DNA from: Dipteris shenzhenensis
Taxonomy: Eukaryota > Polypodiophyta > Polypodiopsida > Gleicheniales
Strand: one strand, 5' to 3'
Length of the DNA: 64,000 nt
Assembly (NCBI GenBank): GCA_047967505.1
Contig: CM106539.1
The translations under genes were made by a program, and so were the position numbers. Each line of letters starts with the position of its first letter. Positions within the stretch are counted from its first letter, which is position 1. Shown piece by piece: positions 11,172-21,926 of this stretch. The notes beneath the pieces were generated by a model. That model saw nothing but the letters and a program-made list of their open reading frames with translations, did no database searches and was not told where the DNA came from.

Positions 11172-13924
11172 AGATTAGAAATAGACAAATCCAAGTCATG
11201 GTTAGTAATAATATATCTACATATACTCTTAATTTGAGGATACATTCTCATTATAAAGTGATTGTGGTGACTAGTTGAACCTATAAATTTTGATTCCAAA
11301 GGGTGATTATGACTTGAAATCTACCATATGGGTTCAATCATGCAAGATCCACTTTTAATGAAAAGACTCTATTTGCCTCTTCATAAGTACTTTTCTAGCC
11401 CTTTAATCAATGGTGGGGAGGAACATCCTTGCCATGCCCACGCAACATTGTGAACTTGTGTGTTCCACAACATAAAAAATGCATTGGGTAAATGGATCCC
11501 CCATAGCTTTAATGATGTGAATGGACAAAGGGTTGGTAGAAGAGGGCATGCATGGAATCAATTTCCTTCTTCTTGCTACATAGAATAGTAAATAATGCAT
11601 TTGAGTAGTGTGGATGTTAACTCTGCGTCAACATGGCTCATGTAGAGAGAGAAAGTCCAATTCCTACATGCAGAGAGTATAAATTTCCCAGGATGGAATG
11701 AAGCCTACACTTGGGGCATTGTGTTGAGTTCTTTTTTGGGTATTCTATGCAGTTGTCTCCAATTGTCCATGCTTGCACTCCACGTCCAAAATCATGTCCT
11801 AACCTTGTCTCCTTATCCCCTCTCTTCCAACCTTGCAACTTCTCCTCTCCCTCTCCTCCTCCCTTCTCCTCTTTCTCCCCCACCCCCATGCTCTTACACC
11901 TTTCTTCTCTCCCACTACAATGGTTACCCTAAACCCTTACCCCGTTAGGAAAAAAGGGAGCTCATTTTGGGGCCTTTGGGTTTGGGAAAAATGTCTCTCA
12001 ACCAATGAGGAGAAGGCCAATGTAACGTAGAAATTTCACAAAAAAAAGCAAAAATATGAAAAAAAATTAGTACTTTATGTTGCTACAAGCCTGTGGCATT
12101 AATGAGAAGATTTGTTTTTTAATCTTTTACAGTTCGCTTGTCCTTATCAAGAGATGTGGACCCAAAATCGTAACAGAGCTCCATTTTGAAACCTTCCTGC
12201 GTGGTGACCCAAAACAACCATCCACTTTCTCTTGTTCTCAGGCACCATTCTCTCTTCAACACGCATTCCTTTACTTTTGCCACCATGAGCCATTCCATTC
12301 TCTCTTTGACAAGCATTCCTCGTTCCATTACTGTTGTTGTGATGCTCTTAAAATTTCAAGACAGTAAGCTCCTTTCACCTTTTATTCGCTTGTTCTCAGT
12401 TTTGTTAATGTCTTACTGTTTTGCTATGTGTTTCTTTGACTTCGTAGATATTAGAGTGAGGATTTCAAATGGCAATCAAAAACTTTGGTCATGCCATTAG
12501 GAAATGGTCTGTTGCTCTACTTGGCGAAGATGTGGGTGTATAAAGTATCTCTTTGCCACGAAGACCTGCCTCACTAATGTCATGTGTAGAAGTTTCCAAT
12601 ACTATGACCGTGAACGGTAGTAGCTGGAAAAGGATGGCAGTGGCAAAAGGAGACTGGGTGCTAATGCAACCCAACAAGTAGAGAAAGCAACAATCAACTA
12701 ACACTTTTTTGGCTTCTTGGAAGGCCAGAGTAAAACATTTTAGAGTAAAAAAGGAAGGCACAAGATGTGTTAGAGAGGTTCGAATACAACATGCCTATAT
12801 GCATCGAGAACTTGTATTACGAGATTATCTTGCTTATCCTCCACACCATAGACCCAATTGTAAGTGTATTTTTATAATGAAATAGTTGAAACGAAATAAC
12901 TTTTGCTTTCTATGACAAACAATATCTTTGTTTTGGTTCAGATATATATCCCTCATCATATGAAGAGTGGCAACCAATGGAGTGCATATTGGGAATCTTT
13001 GATGCTTTACATGGTGCTATTGGGGAGCTACAATACAAAGGTAGAAAATCAACAATGTCGGCTGAATCGGGTATATATTTTTATGATCACTTTTATCAAT
13101 TGATGGACAATGCTTACTCACACGGTTTATTAAAAAAGCAAGATCTCTCGGCGTGGAATATAGTTGATTGGCCTATCTCGGATGGCAGCATCACAGAATC
13201 ATAAAGAGCCAAACTATTTTCGGAAGTACAACATCCCTTGAAACCAAATATTGCTAACTATTTATAGTTTTTGTAGAACTTTTTCAGGATTATCCAGTTA
13301 AAGTTTGTAAGACAATGTTGACTTTCAGAGAAAAAGGATATGATGAAATTCCAATTCCAAAATTTTTGGATAATGGTTGAGATAGAATGGTGGCCAACAA
13401 TGTGTATTGTGAGGTTGCTCATAACTCCATCAACATTAAGTACATGATTGCCTCGCAAAACTTTATTTTCTCTTTTTACTATAAATGCAACAGGATAATA
13501 GGCACAAAACTTGTGGCAATGGACCAAGATGAGAGGTCTTTAGGTCCAATAATTGAAATAAATGTTATTAAAAATGACATCCTTCTAACATCCATCTCAC
13601 TGGAATGACATTATTATGGAGACTGAGAACAATATCTGTAAAGAATTTTCATTCATTTTGAACAGTAGGAAAGTAAGTTGGTTTCCATCCCGTGTTCCTC
13701 CTAAATCTATTCTCTTTACATTTGCATAATACATTTATATATTGCTAAAAATTTATTTTTTTTGATACTGTAAAGGAGCGAAAGCAAAATTCAATGCAAG
13801 GACATTGTAAATAGAACAATTCATATAATTTAAAGCTATTGACTCTAGGTCTTACTTGCAGCCCAAAAAATAAAAGTTGACATTTGATGTATTAATACAA
13901 AATGATTACAAGTATCATGTGTTT
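11172..13924. other. Intergenic with weak coding-like patches
   Basis: Mostly AT-rich. A CT-rich patch lies at 11815-11920. Open frames at 12977-13204 (+) and 13387-13608 (+) have amino-acid compositions that could be old coding sequence, but I recognise no domain. A start-to-stop gene cannot be supported. Confidence 0.45.
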
Positions 13925-14283
13925 TTCTATTGTTGCTTAGAATCTTTCTCTTGAATTTTTTGTAGTGGAGACTCCTTTTGAGAAGAGTTGTCTTTAGCTT
14001 CTTCCACATGTTGCTCAAGTGGCTGCTGTTGTACTGCCTCCTCGTGTATTGACTCCTCGTGCTGATTTGGTGTCCCTGCCTCCTTGCGCATGGGCTCAGG
14101 CTCGTGCTGCTTTGATGTCCTTGCCTCCTCGTGCATGGGCTCACGCTTTTTTGGTAGCTTTGCCAGGAAAGGATTAACTGCGGCTTCTCCTTCCACATCC
14201 TTTGAGAATTGTTCGAGCAACTCATCAACACCAACATCTTCTAGTTTGCGAGTGACAGGGACATTTTGAGCCTCTTGTTCAAC
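13925..14283 (-). CDS. Probable terminal exon of an unrecognised gene
   Basis: On the minus strand a clean frame begins after a good acceptor ('tctctag') near 14284 and runs about 118 codons to a stop near 13927. It begins with VEQEAQNVPVTRKLEDVGVD and continues into a Glu/His/Gln-rich tail. The tail holds imperfect repeats of about 15 residues around 'EPMHEEARTSKQHE', 'EPMRKEAGTPNQHE' and 'ESIHEEAVQQ'. It is strongly hydrophilic and probably disordered or coiled. I do not recognise the family. No upstream exon was assigned, so it may be a gene end or a captured fragment. Confidence 0.45.
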
Positions 14284-14998
14284 CTAGAGATCGGTTGGAG
14301 GCAACTAAAACTAGAGATAGAGATGAAAAGAGAAGGGTAACTTTACTTAGTGGCGGTTTGGTCTCGAAATCTATGCAAGCAATTAAATGCACTCGTACCT
14401 AGAAGACCATTTTTTGCATGTGTGACTAACAAGACTGATGTGAATTGCATTGATAATTGTGCCATCTCCTCTTATCTACACTTTTTTTCATCCCTCCAAC
14501 AGTTTTGATCTTCTTTTCTTTTCTCTAACACCACATCCTTATCTGCATCTAGACAACATCATCACTGCCATCATCCCTCCCCTTACTACACCTGTGCAAG
14601 AGCCATAGACAAGTCACTAGGGCTAGCCATGGGCATAAAAAGTATTCATATATCCCACATTGGAATCTGCTATATTTCTGGGCAATAGAGTTTTCTTGAT
14701 CTATGATTGTCTAGACCTCACTTTTCCTTACATCCCAGTCCTTATTCCATAGAGGACAGGAGTCTTTCCCCGAAAATGCGATTTGAGGCCCTCTTAGCAA
14801 AAAACAACCCATTACGTGTTTATGGTCAAAAGATGTTATGCGTGCCATGATTTGCTAAAAAATGCGATTTGGAGCAATAGTCTTGAAAAAACTGGAAAAT
14901 CGTGTTTTTGAGCAAATTGGTGTGCAAGAGTGTACAGAATGCATAGAGAAAGACCAGTTTACAAAAAGTACCAACCTTATTAGTATGTCGATAACATG
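14284..14998. other. Intergenic
   Basis: No open frame or repeat of note. It could hold upstream introns of the exon at 13925-14283, but no matching exon was found. Confidence 0.5.
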
Positions 14999-14999
14999 A

Positions 15000-15221
15000 G
15001 CTTGATGGGTTGAGCTAGAGTTATAGTGGGTCTGGGTGATGGAGCTTGAGTTGTAGTGGGTCAATGTGATAGAGCTAATGAGGTTGTGGGTGATAGTTTG
15101 ATGGGTGTTAGCTTGATGGGTTGAACTAGAGCTATAATGGGTCTGGGTGATGGAGCTTGAGCTATAGTGGATCAGTGTGATAGAGCTGGTGAGGTTTTGG
15201 GTGTCAGTTTGATGGGTTGAG
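15000..15221. repeat. Minisatellite, two 111-bp units
   Basis: Two units start at 15000 and 15111 with 'gcttgatgggttga'. Each contains shorter internal echoes of 'gggtgatggagcttgag' and 'gtgatagagct'. On the minus strand it translates to Pro/Ser/Ala-rich repeats and adjoins the copia integrase relic, so it probably expanded within the polyprotein linker. Confidence 0.8.
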
Positions 15222-15224
15222 CTA

Positions 15225-15530
15225 GAGCTCTAGGGAGTGGATTCTGTTGTGGTGTGTAAGGGCATGTCAAGTGATGTTTAATCCCATGTTGCTTCAAAAA
15301 TCCCTGGAATGCATGTGACATGTACTCTCCCCCTCTATTTGAGTTGAGTGTTCCAATTCTAGAATTGGTTTGGTTCTCATCCATAGCTTTGAATTCCTGA
15401 AACCAATAGAACACCTCAGATTTTTCCTTCATGAGAAAAAGCCATGTGAACTTGGAGAAGTCATCTATAAAGGTCACAAAGTACCTTGCTCCTCTATGTG
15501 AACCTGGAGAAGTCACAAAGTTGTTAAAAA
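15225..15530 (-). pseudogene. Ty1/copia integrase core fragment
   Basis: The minus-strand frame matches the copia integrase catalytic core: 'GARYFVTFIDDFSKFTWLF', then 'FKAMDENQTNSRIGTLNSNR', 'GGEYMSHAFQGFL' and 'HLTCPYTPQQN'. The usual Asp of the 'LRTDNGGEY' motif reads Asn (LNSNRGGEY). The sequence then runs into the minisatellite instead of the NGVAER helix that carries the catalytic Glu. No protease, reverse transcriptase or terminal repeats adjoin it. It is an inactive remnant. Confidence 0.85.
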
Positions 15531-16325
15531 GAGTCTCTCAAATTTGGAAAGGATGCCTTTAAATAGCATTACAACAAGAGCATGTTCCTTTCAATTGCAA
15601 TGCTCAAAGTCTATACTAGTCATAGAGTATATGGCTTTGTGGGGGAACAAGGAAATAGATTTCCTTTGGTTACTCTTTTGGAGCCGAGGATTACCAAAGT
15701 TCGAGCGACTGCGTTCGAACGAGGTGAAGGTTCGAGTGAACATGGCTATTGATTTCCACATTTCAATGCAAATATTTATGTTGCAAAAGTGTCATTTGAC
15801 TTTGAATAAAATATGTTCTTACATAGAAATAAAACGGCACCCTTATAATTTGGAAAATGAAAAAATTATTTCTTAGCATTCAAAAAAAAAGAAAGGTAGC
15901 AATGTCCTCAATAGAGCAATTCAATCCATGATATATTCAATACTTTCTTAAAGATAGGAAACAGGAAACCTTTAAGCATCTGATTTAAGCATCTAACTAA
16001 TACTACAAGCATAAATTTCTAACAAGTCTAACAGCATCGGCCAAATAACATTAATTAAGTAGCATTATCCAAAATAGCTTGAGCATACAATATGCTTCCA
16101 TAAGTTCCCAAAGATAATCCAAAGCTTCCCCAAATACATTCCGAAGCCGCTTGAGAGCTTAATATACTTGTATATGTCCCAAATTGACACAATAGATATG
16201 CCAATTGTACAAAATGGTCTTTCAAAGATAAACCCAATCTCAAAAATCAACCAAGCATGTGGCAAACAGTTGCTTGGTTTCCTTAACAACTACAAAGGTA
16301 AGCTTATGCAAAATAGTCCCAAAGT
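15531..16325. other. 3' flank of the MULE transposase
   Basis: AT-rich, without domains. It should hold the 3' untranslated part and right terminal inverted repeat of the MULE, but no inverted repeat matching the 19.2-19.7 kb side could be found by eye. Confidence 0.4.
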
Positions 16326-19187
16326 TCAACCAAGTGGATGTGACACACTTGGCTGGTTTCTGCGAGAACTAAGAGCTTGAAACAATTCAACTTTTGTAAG
16401 AGCTGCCTGGTGCATAAACTGATGCACTTTGTCAATCAATTGCAAAACACCAATGAAGACAAAGTACATGTGTTTGCATGGAATATACATCCCTTTCTTT
16501 GCATCTTGTTGAATGAAGTCCTTGCAAGAACACCGTGGAAACTCTGATATTGTCATGGTGTAAGTAAGGCCCTTTGCAATAGAACTTTCTGTTCGCACAT
16601 GAAATAGATGCATTTCATTAGGAAAGATAATTTTCTCTTGCACCACTTCTGCAATCAAACATTGAGCTTTTTGAATCCTGTCTTGAAACTCCTTACTTAG
16701 CTTGGATCTCCATCTCACTATCCTGTTATCCCTTCTACTGGCCCGATCGTGACTCAATGGTGTTGTAGTCCTCTGTAAGTTAGGTCCTTGCACATGAAAA
16801 CTCTCATCCTCCTCAAGCACAAAACCTGCCTCCTTCAATTGATCCTTTTCATGTTGATTTATGGAAGTCCCGACAGTCACCTTCCACACCCCTGGGGAGT
16901 GGCCAGGCACACCAAGTATAGACTGATCGACACACCATGTATGGGCAACAGAGGTATTGCAAAACCACACAAACTGTTCTTTGATACCATTAGGATGTTG
17001 TCTTCTCCCCTTGAAGCAAGGTGCAGGTACACCCTCAGTTGCACTTCGACCCAATGTATTTATGAGTGCTCCACAACGAGACTTAGATTCAAAAATGAAT
17101 CCAAAGCATGTCACCACACTTCTTGGCTCTGTTCTTCTGATAGCCCAATTTGTCTCATGCACAACACTCTCCTTGCAGCTAATCTCATCTCCATTTACAA
17201 TTCTAGTGGGAGGTCTCCTCCCTCCCATTGGTTGCTTAGTAGAGACATAAATATACTCTGGCCTATGACTGTCATGTTCCTTAATTGTAGTTGGAGTGGC
17301 AGAACCTCTTCTCCTTCTAATTTGAGTTTGCTCCATTGTGGGCCTTTTCATTTCAAGTGTGTGAAGGCCAGCCTCTTCCATAACACCATGGGCAACATCA
17401 ACAAGTATCTTTGTTGACACATTGCCAGAATCCCAAATCAAAATCCTCTCCCTCAGCTTCTCCAATGCAAGTCTTGTTCCCAAGTGTTTGCCTTCCATGT
17501 AAGCTCTGTAGTGTGCACTTTGAAGCACAGACATTGCCATATCTGTTGCGATGGCCTCATATAAGCTTATGTATTTAGCATACCCATGAGCAGCCCTCAT
17601 GCTAGAGTGCTTGGTCTCAGCTAAATTCACAAAGGGCACAAATCCAATGTCCTTATGTTGTTACATGAATGAACCTCCCCACTGGGAAACCCGCACATCC
17701 CACCATGCCAACCATGTCTCAAGGGCAGACAACTCATCCTCCTTAACATGAGTAGGTGTCCAAAATTCCTTTATTGCCTCCTTACAAATTCTTGCACTAC
17801 TATCTGATGTTGCTCTTCTCCAATTCCTACATAGATGCTTATGCTCTTCCTGAAATGTATCCCTGATGCATCTTCTAGTATGCTCTACCATGCTCATCTC
17901 CCAGTGAAAACCACATGTTCTCTCTTTACCTTCCATGACATTGTCCGGTCCACCATTATATACTGTTCTAACTCCCAGCCAATTCGCTCCCGCACCATCT
18001 GCCATGAACCCTCTAAATTCAGGCAAAGGGAATCCATTATTCAACATTTGCTCATTCATCAGTTGCCAGAACTTTACTTGTGCACCAGCATCTTCAAGCT
18101 TAAATTCACATAATGCAATGGTGAGAAGCTCCCTGATGAAAGGGTCATACACATGGGCACCCATGGTGGACCATCCTTTCACCCGATGAACATGGTCAAA
18201 GTGCAACCATTGAAAACCCAAGTTACCACTTGGCCTCATCCTATTCACCAAGTCAAGCCAATAACCTGGACCAATAGTTGACATCTTAAAGACATGAGGT
18301 TGTTGATTAGCTGATAGTTGTCCTGGGAAAAGGACACTTTGCAAAAAAGGGTATCTACATCGACGTTTCAACTCCAACAGTGAATCCAGGCCACAATCGA
18401 ATCGTTCTGATCCATGTCTAGATGATTGCACAACTCTTTGAAGCCTCCTCCTTTGTGACAATGGTGTTATTGTGTCAAGAACTTCATGGAAGCCAGCTTC
18501 ATCCATCTCCTCTATGGCTTCCTCTTTGCCACCAAGCATCATTTCCATAACAATATCTTTGGCAACATCCACCTCGATATTTTTGCAAGAGAGTGCAGGG
18601 TTCTTTCTAGCACGGTCAGATACCATTTCATCCACTTTTCTCCATTTACCTCGACTACTTCCCTCACCAATTGGATGCTCATGTACTCCCACATGAATGG
18701 CACATCTTGTAGTATGTTCACGATCATGTGGAACCATTCCGAACATAGCAGACCCTTCAAGACAAGGTGGGAGCTCAAACAAAACATAACCATTATAGTT
18801 TTGTGGCAACTCTGATACTTGCTCTATAGTCTGAGCAGAGGCAAAGGCAACATGCAAAGCACTACTAAGTGGGAGCTGTTTGAGCAAGGTCATCACACTT
18901 ACAGTCTCCTTACATGTCAAAACAGGTGCATGCCTTTGCTCTGTGACGATAGAAAAAACACATTCCGATTTTGCTTTTATCTTGAACCCAAGCTCTCCTG
19001 CTTCAAGCTCAATGGGTCGATGAATGACACCAACATCCTCTAGTCCAATCTCCTCTTGGAGAAGAATGTTGTTGTTTTGCAGTTGAAAGAAATCTCTCAG
19101 CTCCAAAAGAGAAACCTCGCAGATACTTGTGTCATATCTAATATCCAAAGTTTGAGCTCCATGCTTGATTACAAGGAAAGATGGCAT
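16326..19187 (-). pseudogene. MULE-type transposase with SWIM zinc finger, one in-frame stop
   Basis: A single minus-strand frame of about 954 codons from ATG at 19187 to a stop at 16326, broken only by TAA at codon 509 (17663-17661). The middle carries a MULE-like catalytic region: 'GFMADGAGANWLGVRTVYNG' (Asp near residue 397), followed by 'CGFHWEMSMVEHTRR', which fits the C/H motif after the second acidic residue. The C-terminus has a SWIM finger CxC-x15-CxH ('RCSCKDF' and 'IPCKHMYF', about 16459-16532). The N-terminal 200 residues are not recognised. MULE transposases cut and paste DNA bounded by long inverted repeats; none were found here. The frame is otherwise intact over 2.8 kb, so inactivation looks recent, or the stop could be a sequencing difference. 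No intron is needed. Confidence 0.8.
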
Positions 19188-19257
19188 AGTTAGATACGAG
19201 TATGGATAGCAAGCGAAAAGCAATCCAAGTGGTCTAAGAGCTAGGATGACTGGCAGG

Positions 19258-19431
19258 AAGGAGATTCAACTGAGTATCAAAGAAGGAGACACGAATGACT
19301 AGCTAGAAGGAGATTCAGCTGAGTATCCATGAAGGAGACCCAAATGACGCGAAAGAAGGAGACTCAGCTGAGTATCCAAGAAGGAGTTTCAACAGAGTAT
19401 CCAAATCAATGACGCAGCAGAGTATCCAAGG
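19258..19431. repeat. Alternating tandem repeats, about 24-bp units
   Basis: Units alternate between two related forms: 'aaggagattcarctgagtat' type and 'aaggagacnc-aatgac' type. They make roughly three 49-bp dimers followed by partial units. The array lies just upstream of the transposase start on its 5' side, where a MULE terminal region would be. Confidence 0.8.
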
Positions 19432-19438
19432 TTTATTG

Positions 19439-19507
19439 GCCGCCATCCAATAAATCTTTGAACAGGACACCACATAGCCGCCATCCAATAAATCTTTGAA
19501 CAGGACA
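19439..19507. repeat. Direct repeat, 31-bp unit with 38-bp period
   Basis: Two perfect copies (19439-19469 and 19477-19507) begin with 'gccgccatccaataaatctt'. They lie between the array above and the next open frame, within the likely 5' terminal region of the MULE. Confidence 0.9.
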
Positions 19508-19758
19508 TCTTATCATTACATGGGATGTGCAAAGATCACGTATAAATGCTCACAAGGAGGCATTACCCTAAATGATGGCAAGTCGTTGATGCTCACAAGG
19601 TGGCAGTAGCCTACATGACGGCAAGTGAGGTGTCAACAAATTCAGCCATTCAAAACTAACCAGATAGTGCTAGTTCCCTAAACCCAATCCCATCATCTTT
19701 GGACACCTCTCTCCTCTCCTACACCTCCTTCCCCTCCTCCTAATAATATCCTTCGCCA

Positions 19759-20349
19759 TCACCTCCTTTGGGTCGTCACGTATAGATCGATGCATAAGGA
19801 TGCAGAGAACGTTGCAAGTTCACTAACCGAGTCTATGGCAGAAGGTATCCCAAACGCTGAGTCCGCGTCCCTACTCCTTGATTGCACCTTCGACCTGTGG
19901 ATGTAGCTGATATAATAAGAGATCCAGGCAGGACAGCAAGAGTAGCCTGATGGTGAGCCAGAACACCACCATTGTAGGCTAGCCGCTCTATGTGCTACAA
20001 ACGATCTTGGTGGATCTAAACGTCTGGGCGGTGGGCAATTTTGTGGATCGAGATCCGAATATGGTGATTTTCGATCGATCTTGTTGAAGGGCATGGACAG
20101 GGGAGGAAGCGTGCATCTTCCTGGCTTATTAGGTTTTATGAGAGCGCCAAATACAAATCTTTGTCTAGAGAAGAGAGGTGCACAGGTATGATTCATTGTT
20201 TTCTTACGAATTAATTTGGGGTAGCGATGCAGGGAGGCCTGAATTTTTGAATTGATACCTTCTTCCTTCTCTTTCTCATTCCAAAACTCTCTTCTACTTT
20301 TGTGCGAGCTCGATTGAACTCTCTGAGACTTGTGGTTGTCTCCTTGCAT
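19759..20349 (-). CDS. Unrecognised 196-codon open frame (doubtful)
   Basis: An uninterrupted frame with an ATG at 20349 and a stop at 19759. The product is basic and Ser/Arg/Pro-rich, without recognised domains, signal peptide or membrane segment. It lies upstream of the MULE transposase on the same strand and could be a 5' exon, an accessory protein or chance. The composition is consistent with either; no support beyond length. Confidence 0.25.
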   Translation of the reverse strand: MQGDNHKSQRVQSSSHKSRREFWNEKEKEEGINSKIQASLHRYPKLIRKKTMNHTCAPLFSRQRFVFGALIKPNKPGRCTLPPLSMPFNKIDRKSPYSDLDPQNCPPPRRLDPPRSFVAHRAASLQWWCSGSPSGYSCCPAWISYYISYIHRSKVQSRSRDADSAFGIPSAIDSVSELATFSASLCIDLYVTTQRR

Positions 20350-20720
20350 CCAACCTTTCTCCCTTTCTTCTTACGCTCAACACGTCTTTTCTACCTCTGG
20401 CTAAGAGTAGCTTCGTCTTCCATTTTGTCATGACATATCTAACCTATCATGCGTAGCTGATCACGTGTCTTCAACGTCTTAGCGTGTGGCTCCTTCATTG
20501 CAGTTTAGATTTTTGGCTTATGCCAGCGCTTTTGCTTCGTATTTGCATATGGGCTCTTAAAGCTTTCTGGTAGGTTGATGACGGTAATTAGTTTGTTGAT
20601 AATCGTTGTTCATTAGTGCCTCTTCTAGCAACGCAAAGCTTTTTTGTGTGCATGTTCCGATCTCTTCTAGCAACACAACGCTCCTTGCAACTTGGCAAAC
20701 AGATCCCCCAACTGCTCATT

Positions 20721-20797
20721 AGAGCCCCATGAAATGGGGCAAAGTATCGCGGCCCCCTGGGAGCATGCTTTGCCCCATTTCATGGGGCTCTCAAGAG
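20721..20797. repeat. Palindromic module, array 1
   Basis: A left arm (gagccccatgaaatggggc, then aaag) meets a full right arm: 'cgcggccccctgggagcatg', then 'ctttgccccatttcatgggg' and 'ctctcaagagc'. The left arm is truncated just before its own 'catgctccc' part. Confidence 0.9.
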
Positions 20798-20805
20798 CAT
20801 CCCAG

Positions 20806-21230
20806 CAGCAGGAACCTCCAAGGCTGGAACCACAGCATGGGCATGCTACTGGTAGTCATAGCAGGCCTTGCAGGTTTTTTAATACACAAGGTGGATGTAA
20901 AAAAGTTTCGAATTGTAAATTTGAACATGTGCAGAAAAGACCAAGACCTCCTCCGAGAGAATTGTAGGTTCAAAGAGCAAAGAAAAGCAAAGGAGACACA
21001 TCGACAACATCAACACATGCATTGACTTCTCAAGTGGAGCAATCCGCGGATGACCTTCAGCTGTCACATTTGAGCAACCTTGCACAGAAAGGCTTTCAGT
21101 AGGAGCAATCTCTTTTTGAGCTTGCATGGGAACAAGAAGTTACGGCAAAGCATGAGGATGCGCTGGCATCGTTTGCGAAAGAGGAGCTCACGAGAGGTTT
21201 CAGTGTTTCAGTTGAGCCTTGCACAGATGG
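20806..21230 (+). pseudogene. Captured CCCH zinc-finger protein fragment
   Basis: One frame is maintained for about 140 codons between palindromic arrays 1 and 2. It holds a clear CCCH finger 'CRFFNTQGGCKKVSNCKFEH' (C-x8-C-x5-C-x3-H, from 20869) followed by 'VQKRPRPPP'. Reading continues after TAG at 20965 and again after TAG at 21100, through 'FELAWEQEVTAKHEDALA' to 'EPCTDGAKDAL', where it runs into array 2. CCCH fingers of this spacing usually bind RNA. No start codon, no upstream exon and two stops: a broken fragment, probably copied from a host gene. Confidence 0.75.
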
Positions 21231-21410
21231 GGCAAAGGATGCTCTTGAGAGCCCCATGGGCTGCTCATGAGAGCTGCTCCCAGGGGGCCGCGATATCGTG
21301 GCCCCCTGGGAGCATGCTTTGCCCCATTTCATGGGGCTCTCAAGGGCATCCCAGCAGCCCATAAAATGGGGCAAAGCATGCTCTTGAGAGCCCCATGATA
21401 TGGGCAGTCT
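21226..21410. repeat. Palindromic module, array 2
   Basis: Contains 'gatgctcttgagagccccat', a central 'gggggccgcgatatcgtggc' and a right arm through 'ggggctctcaagggcatccc'. A reverse-oriented arm follows (ataaaatggggcaaagcatg, then ctcttgagagcccc). It directly abuts the end of the CCCH frame. Confidence 0.9.
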
Positions 21411-21619
21411 ATAAAGAATTCAAGGATGGGCAGCTTCATCTTCCATTCTCATTGGCGTGAGAAGAAGGTGGAGTTAAGGCTTGGAGATCTGCTTTCTGCT
21501 GCTTAGCAGCTCCCTTCTTACTCCTCCGAGTAAGGGGGTCGAGCGAGTAACCTGACCCGAGTCAGGGTGACCCGAGTTAGCTAGTCGAGTTAACCAAGGG
21601 TTAACATTCACCTCTGCTT

Positions 21620-21915
21620 AGAAGAACATGTGTCCTCAGAGATTCAAACTCCTGTGGACATTGTGGCCAGAACAACTGAAGCGGGGTCTGGATTTCTCTG
21701 CCAATGCCTGGTCCACTCGTGGATTGCCTTGTCCCCTTTGCCTGGCATAGACCTGCGGATCTCTTTGTCAAATGCTGAGGTATGCCATTCATTGGCACTC
21801 ATTGTAGGCATTGGATTCCCATCCCGATCCACATAAGTGGTCAAAAAGTTGAAGACATTCTTGGGACGATGGGGAAAACCAGTGACACCGCCTCACCCGT
21901 CTACTCTTGAAATGC
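21620..21915 (-). pseudogene. Captured coding fragment, unknown family
   Basis: The minus strand reads as coding-like sequence with 'GGVTGFPHRPKNVFNF', 'LTTYVDRDGNPMPTMSANEW', 'HTSAFDKEIRRSMPGKGDKA' and 'IHEWTRHWQRNPDPASVVLA', ending at a stop near 21644. A TGA lies upstream of the GGVTG stretch. I do not recognise the family. It sits between palindromic arrays 2 and 3 but in the opposite orientation to the CCCH and copia fragments. No start codon or splice structure is evident. Confidence 0.5.
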
Positions 21916-21926
21916 AATCATTGTTC

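Noticed and set aside
19759-20349. Treating the 196-codon frame as a confident gene
   Set aside because: Length and an ATG alone are weak evidence; listed at low confidence only.
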